64,000 nt of DNA, from assembly GCF_000524195.1 (NCBI RefSeq), contig NW_020170401.1, forward strand, positions 506,705-570,704, written 5' to 3'. The notes under the pieces are model-generated. The model did no database searches and was not told the DNA's origin. It saw only the letters and a program-made list of their open reading frames with translations. A program made the translations under genes and the position numbers. The DNA comes from Echinococcus granulosus (lineage: Eukaryota > Platyhelminthes > Cestoda > Cyclophyllidea > Taeniidae). Every line of letters begins with the position of its first letter. Positions within the stretch are counted from its first letter, which is position 1. Below, piece by piece: positions 14,801-26,098 of this stretch.

Positions 14801-17800
14801 CACCTTCTATTCTGTCTCGAGCAGGCTGTGGTGCGTAAAATGGCAATTTATAAACGCTGCTAAAGATTCAGATAAAACAAATGTCAGGGAGTTTTGCGAT
14901 TACAGATGATTCACGATCTTAAAATTGTCTAGACACCGCCTTTACTGACATCTTGCGAATTCTAGACAAATAGTTTATTTCTTAGTAGGCATGGAGCTTT
15001 GGCCACTGACAATGTCCTTTCCAAGTGGACAAATGGTACCTAATCTGAATACGCCCGAATGTTCTCCTTAAGTATTATCAGCTAGAGTGACAGTTAGCAA
15101 TGTGTAACAGCCGTGTTTAATGCTCTATTTCTAGCTATGCCAAAATGTCGTGACCATGGCGACCGTCTGTCGATATCTTTTTGGAATTGTCTAAGTGTGC
15201 CTTGAAATGAATTTTTTTATGTTATCAGTCAGATTGACACTTCTGATAGGAGTAACAAGCTTCGTCGCTGGATCACAAATACTGCAAAAATACGAAGCTA
15301 GTATTCGAGATGTTAGCTATAGCAGAACATTTTCATTGGCAAGAGAGCTTTTTCTTGAAATCCTGCTATCAATCAGAATGACATTTATTATCCCTGAAAA
15401 AGATGCAGCTCATTCCTTAGTATAGACGTCTTCTATCATTACGCCTGATGGCTTACGGTAGTAAACAAGGCCATTCCTTAGGAGGACGTGTCTGCTTTAC
15501 GAGAGGTACTCCCCTATTATCAACTCGATTAGAATCCTGACAAGAAAGGGGAGCTCATTCACTACTACGGTAAAGAAAATAACTGTAATGCTTCAATAAT
15601 GGTAAATGTCTAAATGCCCTTGATTACTGGCTCTCTGACCTGATAAATTATATATTTCCTTGGAATTGTTTAAATGCTTAAACAATGGTTTTCAACTGTC
15701 ACCAGGTAAATTGACATTCAGTCCTGCTTAAAATACAAATAAGTTTCTTAAAATATTCTCACCTTTGCTACTGCAGCTTTGATTGAAAGCGACTCGCAAG
15801 GATAGATGATATGCAGCCCTAAAAGTGGTCACGTTCCTTGATGACGGTTCTTTACTTTTATCGGGCAATCTGACGCATTGACAAGCCTGATTAACAACTA
15901 TTTCTTTGAGTTTAACCATAACTGGTTGTTTTTCTACGTTAAGTTTTAACACCGCCTTTTGAGTTACGACGATCCGCGGCAATGTTGATGCTTTCATTAG
16001 ATTCAAAATGCTCCTCTATTGTCATAATTACTGATGATTAACCCATAGCGACATGGCTTTAAATGAAATAGATGATAAAAGCCACCCTTAAAGTGATTAG
16101 AATTTCGGGATTTATGCGCTGGTATCGGTAGTCAGGCTGACATCTTGGAGCAGAAGACACATTTAGCCCATACGCGTAGCCTATTTTGCTTCATGTTGTG
16201 ACTGTATCCATTGTCTAGAAATTCCATCTTTACTGTAGAGCTGAATGGCTAAATAATATCCCTCTTAAAAAATCGAATAGTTGAGATACACATTTTTCCA
16301 TTTCCCACCATTTGCATTAACTCTTTGTTGACTTTTATCGCAATATCAATTTATTTTACAATAACCACTTTTGACAGCCGTTTTAATTGACAATTAGTAG
16401 TAAAAACTTCCATTTCCAAAGAACATTCTGATAGAAATCTCTCGATTTTATAGTCTTTGTTGAGCAAAGAGGCAGTTCAAAAGGTACTTTTAAACAGAAA
16501 TGGTTTATTTGGAAAAGGATAAAAATGTGGGTTAGTAGTTTCAGATACAAGGAAGTGGGAGCAGCAAAGTGCAACCTTAAAGTGCTTGGAAGTACATCAG
16601 AACTCATTACTAAAAAAAATCTTCCGATCAGTGTAAATTTTTGCGGACCCTCAAAGACATACCTGTTCAGAGTTGTGTTAAACCAATTTCACGAATTTTG
16701 AATCAAGTTTGCTTTCTGGAAAAAAGCGCAAACAAGTTTTAGGTGACTGCGTTCCCTTGGTCTCACTAATTTTAATATTCCATAAGTTGATGCGAAAGCG
16801 TGGTAAAATTCTCATCCGTGAATGTTGAATTTATCAAAAAGTGAGGAAAAACTGTAAGTCTGTCAGCTGTTGAATTAGTTCTGAGTGTTTTGATCAAAGC
16901 CCTGTGCTGTCCTCTTTGTTAGTTGTAAGAGACTCTATAAGCAGGATATCATTCTTAGCTTTTCTTCAGCCTTGACAGTACTTTTAAATTGATGCATGCT
17001 CTAGGAGATTTTCTTGTCACTTAAAAAATTGCACAACCTTGTAAACATTTATTTAAAATTCCTGGGGCACATTTTGTATAAAATGTTAGGAAATTACTAG
17101 AAATCGCGTTTTTGTGGTACAAAAGGTGTGGACTTATTCCTACTACCCAAAGGATTTATAGGACTATTAGAATAAGTAACAGACGCAAAACTCCTTGACA
17201 CCAAGGTGATTGTCAAGGCGGAGAAACTTAAGAAGCCATCTTTTTACTAGGCTTCGTTCTTCTTTTCGGGGTAATTCTTTCAGCCCCGATGTTACTTCTT
17301 TAGCCCAACTTTGAGGACCTTAAACATGTCCAACTGGCACGAAAATGGAAATTATTCTATGATTTTTAGCCATTTCAAGTGGCCATTCTGTTGCAGCGAA
17401 GGCGACTTCAACTCGTGCATTTCGATTGACCATCAATTCGCTTTATTATAATCTTCGTTATCACCCGGAGGAATTTTTGCTTAATTAAAGACTAGAAGCT
17501 TAATAATTTGGAATTTTACCATCTAACTGAGTTCCTCCTCCTTTCTACGTTAGCGTTTGATATGTTCGTCCTCTTTTGCATTTAACTTCCCAGTTTCAAA
17601 GCGGAAATCCGGGAAAAATAGACACTTAAAAATTACTCATTGATAGAATGAATATTTTAAAATGAAAACAGCTTGCTACTGATGGGGTTTACCTTAGGCT
17701 AGTCATAAGAAAAAATTTTCTTTATTTATTTGGAGTCATCAGAGGGAATGGGAAATTCAAGTATTTGTCTTCCCAAGAATTTGCTGCTTTTGCCTTTTTT

Positions 17801-20800
17801 TACAAGATTTACACGTTTTTTGCTTAAATATTCAGTGCGACTAATCCTAAAAATAACATCATATACTACTTAAGTAGTCAAGTAAGTAGTTGAGTCCTAA
17901 ATAAAGTTGGCGCTTAATAGGCCATGATTAAGCAGATTTTCTATGAGCTAGCTTGGTTGGCTTTCCTCACTTGCTTCCTAAATGTGAATTTCTCAAAGAA
18001 ATTTCAGAAGCATCACATTTTACAAATATATTGTACATTCTAAGGTAGACTAAGCCGGGGGATGCTCACATAATGCTGAACTTTAGAGTGACCATCTTTT
18101 AAAAATTCGAGTTTACACACCGTGTGGAGGCGAATTATGGGATACACTTATTATCTAGTAAAAAGCCTTCTGTTAATTGGGAAAAATTCATAAGTTAAAG
18201 TGTGTATATTTTTGGCGCTTGCAGTCTTCCACGAGGTCTTCACAATCCAAAGCGGTAATGGGAAAATGCTTATCACCAAGGTACAGAAAAATCAGGCGGC
18301 TACTGCCACCATCTGAGGGCTATGTTGTAAAACGGAAGCATAACCTGTGAAGAGTGAATAGCCTGGACATGCTGTGGCACATCGGACAACGCAGAAATGC
18401 TCCAAATGGTTTCACTCTGGCGATGAATCACTGACTGGTGATGCAGTCTGTTCGGGAGGATCATCCATTCTCAACCATGTCAAAATTACATCTGAGAATG
18501 GTGTGTCACGAACCACATTCGGCAATGGCGATGACAAGTCATAAAAGCTAAGCAAACGAGCGCTCTATGGCACGTATACCTGTTCATTGCTTTTTTTTTG
18601 ACTAAAAATTAAGCAAACAAACCTTTATTTTCCAGCGATTAGATCAACGTTTATTCCACATTTCTAGGGTGAGCACAACTGCACTTCTAAATGTCTAACG
18701 ATTGTTGTGTAGGGTGCTCTGCAGATGGAGTTGTTCATTTACTGAAAGCCAAGCAGCCAATACGATTGAGACTTATCAACTTGCTCGAACTTGAAATAGT
18801 TTTGAAACACCAAAGTCTAGTCATACAGTTGATCTAAGGCTCCACTCTCACGGGATAACATAGGGACGGATTTGAGGGAGATAATGTCTCACATCTTCAG
18901 TACGCCCTCGATACCACTTCTTCGGGCAATTAGTGTCAGTTTTTCTTGACACCTGACCGTTACAAACTGCTATTTGTATGTGCATGAACAGCTTCTATCG
19001 AGGTTCTGAGCAGCGATTTATCTCTACACTCTACTTGACCGTTCTTGTTGATGTTAGGATGCTCACTTAAGTTATCCAAATGGGCCGGCAAAAGTTATTT
19101 ATTAGTAAGTCATTCATCTAATTTTACTCCTGATTTTCCTAGTTCTTACAACAGCGTTTTTAAAAGCTGCTACCGAGAATATATAATTAAAATGTTTGCC
19201 CAAATGATTATTTCGATGAGCAAAGAGGACAATTGGTGGTGTGGTAGGAAAAGCTATTCCCGCTCTAGTCATTTTTTAAGATTAAGTAGAGCAATCCGCC
19301 AGCGAATGCAGTTTGTAGAGATTTTGCATCAAAAATTCGTATTACTACTGGCGTACATTCATAAACATGATGACTTGGAATCGAAGTACTGTACTTGCGC
19401 AGCCTTGCTGGCTGAAGTGCCGAGCCATGAGGATGGTTTTAGTCTCACGTGGAACATTTTGATTGCTCTTGACATTATTGTGGAGATTGGCAATCTTTAG
19501 TGTCTTTGCGTTATTGTCGACTAGTCAGGTAAAACCCAACGAGGCAGTAACAGCAAAATGTTTTAAAGGGTACGAAGAAAAGGAAGCTCTTGAAACTCTA
19601 CAAAATTTTTATTCAGGAGTGCTTTTTCTAGCGTTTTAGCCACCCTCAGCGCCGACAATCACATACTATATAGAATAGACAGGTAAGGAATGTGAGTGGG
19701 ATAGAAATAGTTGGTAGTTAAGATGGGAGCCACGTTTTTTTCTGCTATGAGAGTAGCAATTGCAAGCTTATGTCTTGTTTGGAAAAATTGTGAAGTACAA
19801 TTCATTGCATATTTTGAGAAGATTTTTGCTACTATTTTATTTTTATCAAAACAAAGAGCTGTAGCAGCTTTGTGATTACCCTGCGCATAAGCTCACTTTG
19901 CGTTTAGCATTTGGGAAGGATTAATCCTTTGTTTAAGCGACTTAGTGATTAAGTAATACAAAGGAGGTGATTTTTTCTCAATGGAAGCTCAATCCCCTGT
20001 CTCTATTGAGGCAGTTGAGACACAGCAAAATGTGTATTTACCGCAAGTAGACAGTGGAGCTTTCAAAGTCTAGCAAAATCCATGAACTCACCTGAAATAA
20101 AATCAAGTCTTATTTATATCCATTTTTCTCTTCCATGATGACAGAATTCCGAATAAAGTATAAGCTTGCACAACGGCCAGAGGTTTGACAACAACAAACA
20201 GGTGAGGCAAAAAAGCACAACTTTTAAATGGCGAGAGTCGCCTCAAAAGTAAAGGCAAAAGCAACCGGGTAAGGATAGCAGATATTTTGTTTAAATTAAC
20301 AGACTCATTATTGATAGGCCACTTGTCAATGTAGGTGGATTTTTGAAAAGAACTCTCTTAAATCTCGGGCAGTGGTGACGTAGAAAGTGAGCTTCCACTT
20401 GGATCATGTGAGGCTGTTATGTGCTTCCAAGTAGTTTTAATTATAAAAGGCAAAAAATAGGTAATTGGGGGCATTACTTGCACCGAAAAATAAGCATACC
20501 GCATCCTCAATTTTGGTAAATGGGGCAGTTTAGGCAATATTTGTGGAAATTCTTTAGTACGCACAGTTTTATAGATTTCGCATCAAGGTTATGATTAAGT
20601 GAGAAATGGCACTACAACCAACATCATTTAATGCCCAAATTCAATTGAAAGTCAGTTTCTGTGTTTTGTTTCTCAAAATCACAACAATTTGTCCTCTAAG
20701 AAAGACTGCTTCGATTCCAAGTCATCATGTAATTGAAAGCATGCCGGTTTTAATACAAATTTTTAATGCGAATTTTCGATAAATTGCATTTGCTGGCGGA

Positions 20801-23800
20801 TTGCTCTACTTAATCTTTAAAAATGACTAGAGGGGAATAGCTTTTCCTACCACACCACCAATGATCCTCTTCGCTCATCGAATTGACCATTTGAACAAAC
20901 ATTTTAATTATGCATTCTTGGTAGCAGCTTTCAAAAATGCTGTTGTAAGAACTGGGAAAATTAGGACTAAAATTTGATGAATGATTTACTAATAAAGAAC
21001 TTTTGGATAACTTAAGTGAGCATCCTGACATCAACATGAACGGCCAAGTAGTGTAGCGATAAATAGCTGTTCGTTTCCTTGTTGAAAAAGGCGAAATTTT
21101 ACATTAAATTCTCCTCTGAATCAGCAGCTTCGCGATTTGCCCATTTACTTAATTGTAATAAAGTTGTTTTTTTGGTTCTTCAGCCAGATCATCCTCGGGC
21201 TATATTAAGTATTTTCAAATAATTAACTCTGTTTTTTTTTGAATTAAAGATAGCTACATCTCCTAGCCTTCAATCTGCAAAATTGAATAACTTTCTTCGC
21301 TACAGAACCACACCTACACGCCCTGCATAGAGAGAACCGTTCCACGAACTCACGACGTGAAGGAAGTATTCCACAAAATTCACCCCGTCTTCACCAACGA
21401 CACCCTCCACCGATATCGCAAGTCAGTGTTGCCGAATCGTAAACACTGCTCCAGTAGCCTCTCCGACGGTGGTGAAACCTCGAGTCGTGGAGACCGGAGG
21501 CGAAGGAGGAGGAAAAGGCTCTGTTTTTGCTGTCCCCTGAGGTCGCAGTACATAGAAAGTCCCCATGCATCATTGGATGAAGCTAAACGGAGGCCTAACA
21601 AGGTACACTATTTAAGGGTGGATTAACTGCAAGGTGTCGTACATTCTAAGACGTCGCGTTCTCACTGCCTCCCTCTTAATCGGCTGATACAGCGTACAGA
21701 TGTCCTTTAATTGTATCAATACTCGCCATAAGGTCAAGGTCAATTAGGACTTACAATTAGGCGAGGCTGAAATCACCAAGTGACTCGAGTAGTCTTCTCA
21801 AGCTGCCTAGCCATTCTGTAAGCCCTTGTCGTACTCCTTGCCTAATCGCTAGCGTCGATAATCAAGACGTCTGTGCCGATGTCTGATTGGGGGCCCCGGA
21901 GGACCCGAGCTCACTTGCTAAACTCCAATTGCTAATAGAGGTGAGATCTGTAATTAGTCCAGTCGACTAAATATATGCGTGCATTATAAGGGAGTAATTT
22001 GCGTCAGTCTACTACTTTCTACAGCACTAATTCCCCCCAATTAGAGTAGAGTATTGTGAAATTTTCTCTTAACAGGATGGTTGTGATTTAAGCTTAAAAA
22101 TCCTACTGACGCCATTCCGAACCCGCGGACAAATTTTATTAATAGTATTTGTTAAAGTTGCTGTGTGCGATGGCAGAAGGTAACGTCCAGGAATATGAAG
22201 ACGACGATGATGATGCTGGTGACTGGAATGAATCACGTCTAGGACACCATTCCACTTTTGTGGTCAGGGGATAAGTGAACTTCTCATGCCATGCAAGAAC
22301 TGATAAAAATGGGCTTCAGAAATTGTAAATTCATCCTTTTCCTTTTTTCCGTAGGTTATGCAGATGCATTGCGCGCTTGCAACTGTCTGCTAGCTGATTG
22401 ACCGACTTTTTATGGGCAAATGGGGGCCTTGTGCCATCCCTTTTATAGATGACAATAAGCTTCAGGGGATGTTAGGCAGCTTTCCTTTCGTTCCTCATCT
22501 TCGAGTACACAAATAAATATGAAGGTTGCATCCTCGATAGGTTGCTGATTGACGTGTGATGAGAAGTGATAGTTCCATGAGGCTTTTTGCACAGATTAAG
22601 GTAGTTTTTCCTCGAAATTTGGTGGATCTCTCTCCAGGGAAAAGTACTGCCTTCTCGAGTTGATGATAAATCACCTACTAAAGTGCCTTATTGAAAGAGG
22701 GTTTGCCAAGAGAAGGAAAATTGGGGGTGCCAGCGGTTGTCGTTGACGTTTGTCACAAGTGCGAAAACACGCATTTAAGGAATTTTCTTCTTCTCCCTCG
22801 GTGAGCATTTTAGGCTAGGGGATTTTCCACCGGAGGTCATGAGGTCATGTTTGAATTTGAGGTGCTATTACGTTGAGTAGTTAGCTATAATAAGGATTCA
22901 AGTATTGTGCTTAGTCTTCGACACGGTTGTCTTGCTAAGAAAAAAATGTCAGTCATTGATCTTGTTACTACCTCAAAAACGAAAAATGAGGGCTTTTAAG
23001 GCTGTTCATATGTCTTTTAGTCGTCATGTACTTAGATGTGTGGATTTGCCCACTGGCCACCATCAATAGGGCTAAATTGATAAATCAACTCCCAAACAAA
23101 CTGTGGAATAACAACACTGCAATTTTCCGCGTTTGCTGCTAGTGCCACATATACTTGGCTTACCTATTTCCCTACTTTAGTTTGGCGTCACTTATATGTG
23201 ACGCGCATCTTTGCCAGTTTTTTGGTTATTTTTTGCTTTAATTTACAAAAATGAAGGTTGTAATAGACGCAAAAATATCATCTTTCTTTAAACATTAATT
23301 TTATTTTATCCTGACAGTGGTGTAAATCGCTGAAAAAAATTAATAAGTCTTATCTGGATCCTAATAGCAGTAGATTTCCCTGCAAACGAACGCATTTAAA
23401 AGTGAAAGACGCTTGACTCCTCCTCGCTGCATCTTTCAATATGTGACACTCTTCTCAACGCCTCATGGTAAAAAGTCACAATGGTTTTCCAAGCAGAATC
23501 AATTCTTTTGACTGCCATAAATTGTTTATGGCCACGGAGAGGAAACGATTGGAGGTGTTTGGGAGCCGTTTCTCAACTATTTAAAAAGGAAGTGCTTCAC
23601 CACTCCTGAGGAGGATGTGTTTATAAGTCAGCAGCTAGAATGCTCGAAAAGGACTGCCTTTTTCGTCCCTTGTGCTAAAATTTGACGTTTTTAATCTAGG
23701 ATTGGGAAGGAGATACTACTTAAGTGAATTTCAGGCTATTCACTCCAGATCACCAAAAAAGGTATTCTCCAGTGTCTTTTTGTTTAAATGAATAGTGATC

Positions 23801-24174
23801 ATTAAATGTGCAAAATTCAAAACTGGAAAACAGAAAACATACAAAAATTCATGCTAGGTAATATTCCAACTGTGGATGTTCCGTTTGGCGATACTACCTA
23901 CTGATGGACGTAACCAGTTGGGACTAATTTGGCGCCATTGCTATTAGAAATCCTTTTTCTCCACATATAATGCTAGAAAAACGATTTTTAGGCAATAGTT
24001 AGTCCTGATGATATCACGAGGGTAGCATCTGAGCGAAAGCTGAATGCCTGCTGAAATGCCCTTTTATTATAGGATGAAACGGCGAGTTCTCAGAGCTACG
24101 AGAACGCAACCAAGGCAACAAATGGAGATGATGATGAAGAGATGGAGAAGGATAACAAAACTACCCTTTCGTAA
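8648..24174 (+). CDS. Shal: Shal/Kv4-type voltage-gated K+ channel, 3' part (joined exons)
   Basis: Alpha subunit of an A-type (fast inactivating) potassium channel of the plasma membrane, active in nerve and muscle. Coding blocks seen: 8648-8810, 14450-14830, 21306-21602, 24073-24174. The first starts at the YGD of the selectivity filter and covers S6 with the PVPV gate and the [11 protein letters not shown] linker. The second opens with [11 protein letters not shown], matching the Kv4 sequence after S6. All inner junctions are phase 0 with GT..AG borders, and junctions fall where vertebrate KCND genes have theirs (after the filter G, after QK, after the CLE motif). The T1 domain, S1-S5 and most of the pore loop are missing; as no exon for them is visible in 1-8647, they should lie upstream of the window. 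Family assignment is firm; Shal is favoured over Shaker, Shab and Shaw by the [10 protein letters not shown] and KARLAR segments. The last exon is less certain than the first three. Confidence 0.85.
8811..14449. other. Kv4 intron
   Basis: 5.6 kb between the S6 exon and the tail exon. Donor gtgagg, acceptor tag. A purine-rich patch at 9370-9402. I see no gene in it. Confidence 0.75.
14450..14830 (+). CDS. Shal: Kv4 exon: C-terminal tail with dileucine motif
   Basis: 127 codons, phase 0 at both ends; acceptor acattatag ends at 14449, donor gtgcgt begins at 14831. It opens [20 protein letters not shown], collinear with KARLARIR of other Kv4 channels, and ends [18 protein letters not shown]. The end resembles the vertebrate Kv4.2 segment FETQHHHLLHCLEKTT, a dileucine motif known to direct the channel to dendrites. 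Between them lies a Ser/Thr/Pro-rich stretch (residues about 45-85 of the exon) that is unlike other Kv4 tails and probably disordered. There is no start codon in this exon: GTG at 14486 is an internal valine. Confidence 0.85.
15763..16015 (-). CDS. Candidate exon inside a Kv4 intron, opposite strand
   Basis: An 84-codon open frame from an acceptor (tgacaatag) to a strong donor agcaaag/gtgaga. It includes [20 protein letters not shown] and ends AFNQSCSSK. It lies antisense within the 14831-21305 Kv4 intron. Not recognised; could be a nested gene or a chance frame. Confidence 0.33.
18715..18800 (+). repeat. Weak dispersed repeat, partner at 50045-50130
   Basis: gatggagttgttcatttact-gaaagccaagcagc here resembles gatgaaattattcacctact-gaaggctaaacaac in the syntaxin intron. 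Short and diverged; no class assigned. Confidence 0.4.
19011..19387 (+). repeat. Long inverted repeat, left arm
   Basis: About 375 bases that return as reverse complement at 20708-21070 with scattered substitutions and small indels. Shared blocks include gatgctcacttaagttatcc, ttggtggtgtggtaggaaaa and catgatgacttggaatcgaa. It carries most of an open frame of 151 codons (19045-19500) that I do not recognise. Inside a Kv4 intron. Confidence 0.85.
20708..21070 (-). repeat. Long inverted repeat, right arm
   Basis: Reverse complement of 19011-19387, ending about 235 bases before the Kv4 exon at 21306. A 12-base in-frame difference and many substitutions separate the arms; the frame is shorter here (75 codons, 21037-20810). 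The spacer is about 1.3 kb. Confidence 0.85.
21306..21602 (+). CDS. Shal: Kv4 exon: basic and Cys-rich tail
   Basis: 99 codons, phase 0 at both ends; acceptor ttcgctacag ends at 21305, donor gtacac begins at 21603. It starts [11 protein letters not shown] and holds [17 protein letters not shown] followed by a run of Arg/Lys and CFCC. Vertebrate Kv4.2 has at the same exon position a segment starting NHEFVDE and reaching an SS..S-rich stretch with CCSRR. So position, phase and general character agree though identity is low. The Cys cluster next to basic residues could be lipid-modified or bind partners; that is inference. Confidence 0.7.
21603..24072. other. Kv4 intron
   Basis: 2.5 kb. A short Asp-rich frame at about 22196-22275 ([15 protein letters not shown]) follows an ag but lacks a convincing pyrimidine tract; left uncalled. 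The palindrome copy 23185-23204 is near its end. Confidence 0.55.
23173..23204 (+). repeat. Palindrome-bearing repeat copy, inverted relative to 25148-25180
   Basis: Reads tttagtttggcgtcac then ttatat then gtgacgc. The reverse strand at 25180 reads ttagtttggcgtcac and continues to the 25151-25170 palindrome, so the two form an inverted pair about 2 kb apart that brackets the 24073-24174 exon. Confidence 0.65.
24073..24174 (+). CDS. Shal: Kv4 candidate last coding exon (acidic tail)
   Basis: 33 codons plus TAA at 24172-24174, entered in phase 0 after the acceptor ttttattatag (ag 24071-24072), matching the phase 0 end of the 21306-21602 exon. It begins [18 protein letters not shown], runs into DDDEEMEKD and ends NKTTLS. 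No similarity to the vertebrate Kv4 C-terminus is visible, so the link rests on phase, distance and absence of another gene. A rival last exon is at 31575-31772; the two could be alternatives. Confidence 0.5.
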   Translation, partial: DETASSQSYENATKATNGDDDEEMEKDNKTTLS

Positions 24175-25150
24175 ATGGTAGGAGTCCTCGCCAAGACAGT
24201 CCACTAAGAGAGAAGGAGGGAGGGAAAGATGTGTCCTCACTGCTCCTGCACCGATTACTTCTCCTCTCCCACTGCTGCTGCAGTCGCTGCTTCGCCAATG
24301 TCTTCACTCGGCCAACGATTGCCCAAAATATGCATAGTAATCTTTTTTAGCAAAAGTAAGCCAGCCCTGTCCACGGTATGTTAATTTTCGAAAAGTGGTT
24401 TCAATTTCAAACGAGGAGGAAGCGTTTACCTGCTAAGTGTGGAGTTCACCATCTAAATGACTCTAATTTCTCCCTGGTTTCACGATTAATTGAAAATCAT
24501 TGTAGTGTCTCGAGGCTTTCTGAAAGACGGGAGAAGGCTTTAAACTCGGGCAGAATATATAGTGCCTACGAGGAGAGGGGTTTTGGAGCTACTCGCATGC
24601 CTTGGAGGCCAAGGCCGCCAGGTGGAGCCGCTAAGTAGTTCACTACCAAAACAGGGAATTAAGCAAGCAATTAAAGTATTACAATGCGTTCCCCCTTTTA
24701 TCATAGCCAGCTCTTTCTAAGACTCACTCTTTCAACTTTGACGGTCATGGAATACACTTTTTTTAGCCTAAAATAGACGGAGACATTTCAATCACGTTCG
24801 ACACTTCGACGGAGTTCCCTGAATTCGTGGCTTATGTGACTTTAATTAGGTTTTGCTTTATGGAACACGACCTCAGACTCAGCGTCCAAACTATTGTAAA
24901 ATATGATTTATAACTAGCATCAAATGAACCGCCAAATATTAAGGGGAATTAAAAATACTTTCTCGGAGCACGTAGACCCTTCCGCCGAAGATACCAGTGT
25001 GTCTGTTGTTTCCAGTCACTTAGTTGCTTCAGCAGCGGCTTATAGGCCAAAAAAGGCATTTGATCTATATAATACTGTTTGGAATTTTATTAAATTTACT
25101 TGTACTATGATTGGATGGAATAACAGTTCCGGCAATTGGATAAGTAGTTC

Positions 25151-25170
25151 GCGTCACATATATGTGACGC
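25151..25170. repeat. Perfect 20-base palindrome
   Basis: gcgtcacatatatgtgacgc is its own reverse complement. A near copy lies in the opposite orientation at 23185-23204, and a weaker one near 55503-55519. Confidence 0.8.
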
Positions 25171-25831
25171 CAAACTAAGAGGGTAAAATTGGTATCTCAC
25201 ATGCATATGCTGCTAATGGCGGCGTAAACATTAAAAAGAAGCATTAAAAAATGAATTCATATGGCTTGATAAAGGAATGATTGACATTATTTTTCTTCCT
25301 ACTAAATATTGGAGAAAGTTGGCTTAAGCTTTACCCTCCTCTGTTTTGTAGGTAGATGCTAGAACGACCACCTTTCCAGCCCTCATTTTCGCCATTCTCA
25401 TTCAACCGCCATCAATTTCACCTGACTCTCTGCAATCTTCGCGTCATTTCTCGGTGTGTGGTGGATGTGTATCTGTAGTCCTTCTCCCCTCCTTGAAACC
25501 ACGAGGTTATGCATTATCTCTATTGCTCCTGATGTGGGAGATGAGCAACAAAGGTTGTACTGCTAAAGAGGACGTTATGTATATAGACAGACTCTTGATG
25601 ATTTCACTGGAGGTAGGAAGGAAGGGTTATAATCTACGACTTTTATGTCTTTAATAAATTCTAAGGTTGCGGGATGTCAATCCACTGTTTGGCGTTGTCA
25701 AACAGCGGATAAGATGCGACATAGCAAGTAGCAAAGATGGGTGGGTAGAAATCAAAGTATGTGGTGCTATTACAGTCCTTAAAGCTAATGATCATCTACT
25801 AGTACTCGGGCTAGTGGTAAAATGTGTTTAC

Positions 25832-26098
25832 CTGTCTAAGGCCACTCGGCTCCCTTCTAACTTCAATCAGAAGTAATCGAACTGCCTCATCTTCATTAAC
25901 GCTAAGTATTTCTGAAAAATGTTTATGGATGATATCATATTTCGACGGTCCCTCCGAGCATGATGGACCAAAATGCAGTGTATCATCACTGCAAACACCT
26001 TGCTCAAACCACTTGTAGGAAAAGCTTTTCACTTTAAAAAAAGGAGACGGTCTTGAAGCATATCTATCATGCTCAAGAGACATTTTAGGGCCACGAGG
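25832..26098 (-). CDS. Candidate exon of an unknown minus-strand gene
   Basis: 89 codons in phase 0 between the acceptor tctcctccttttaag and a donor agacag/gtaaac. It reads PRGPKMSLEHDRYASRPSP, then FSYKWFEQGVCSDDTLHF, and ends DEAVRLLLIEVRREPSGLRQ. Residue use is protein-like and both splice sites are good. An ATG at 26083 is in frame, so it could also be a first exon. No family recognised, no partner exon found. Confidence 0.4.

Larger units (their letters stand above)
14831..21305. other. Kv4 intron with inverted repeat
   Basis: 6.5 kb. Contains the long inverted repeat, the antisense exon candidate 15763-16015 and the weak repeat near 18.7 kb. Otherwise AT-rich without recognised genes. 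Confidence 0.7.

Noticed and set aside
22170..22275. Asp-rich frame [15 protein letters not shown] as a further Kv4 exon
   Set aside because: No clear pyrimidine tract before it, and it runs to a stop without a donor; simple GAT/GAC repeat is enough to explain it.
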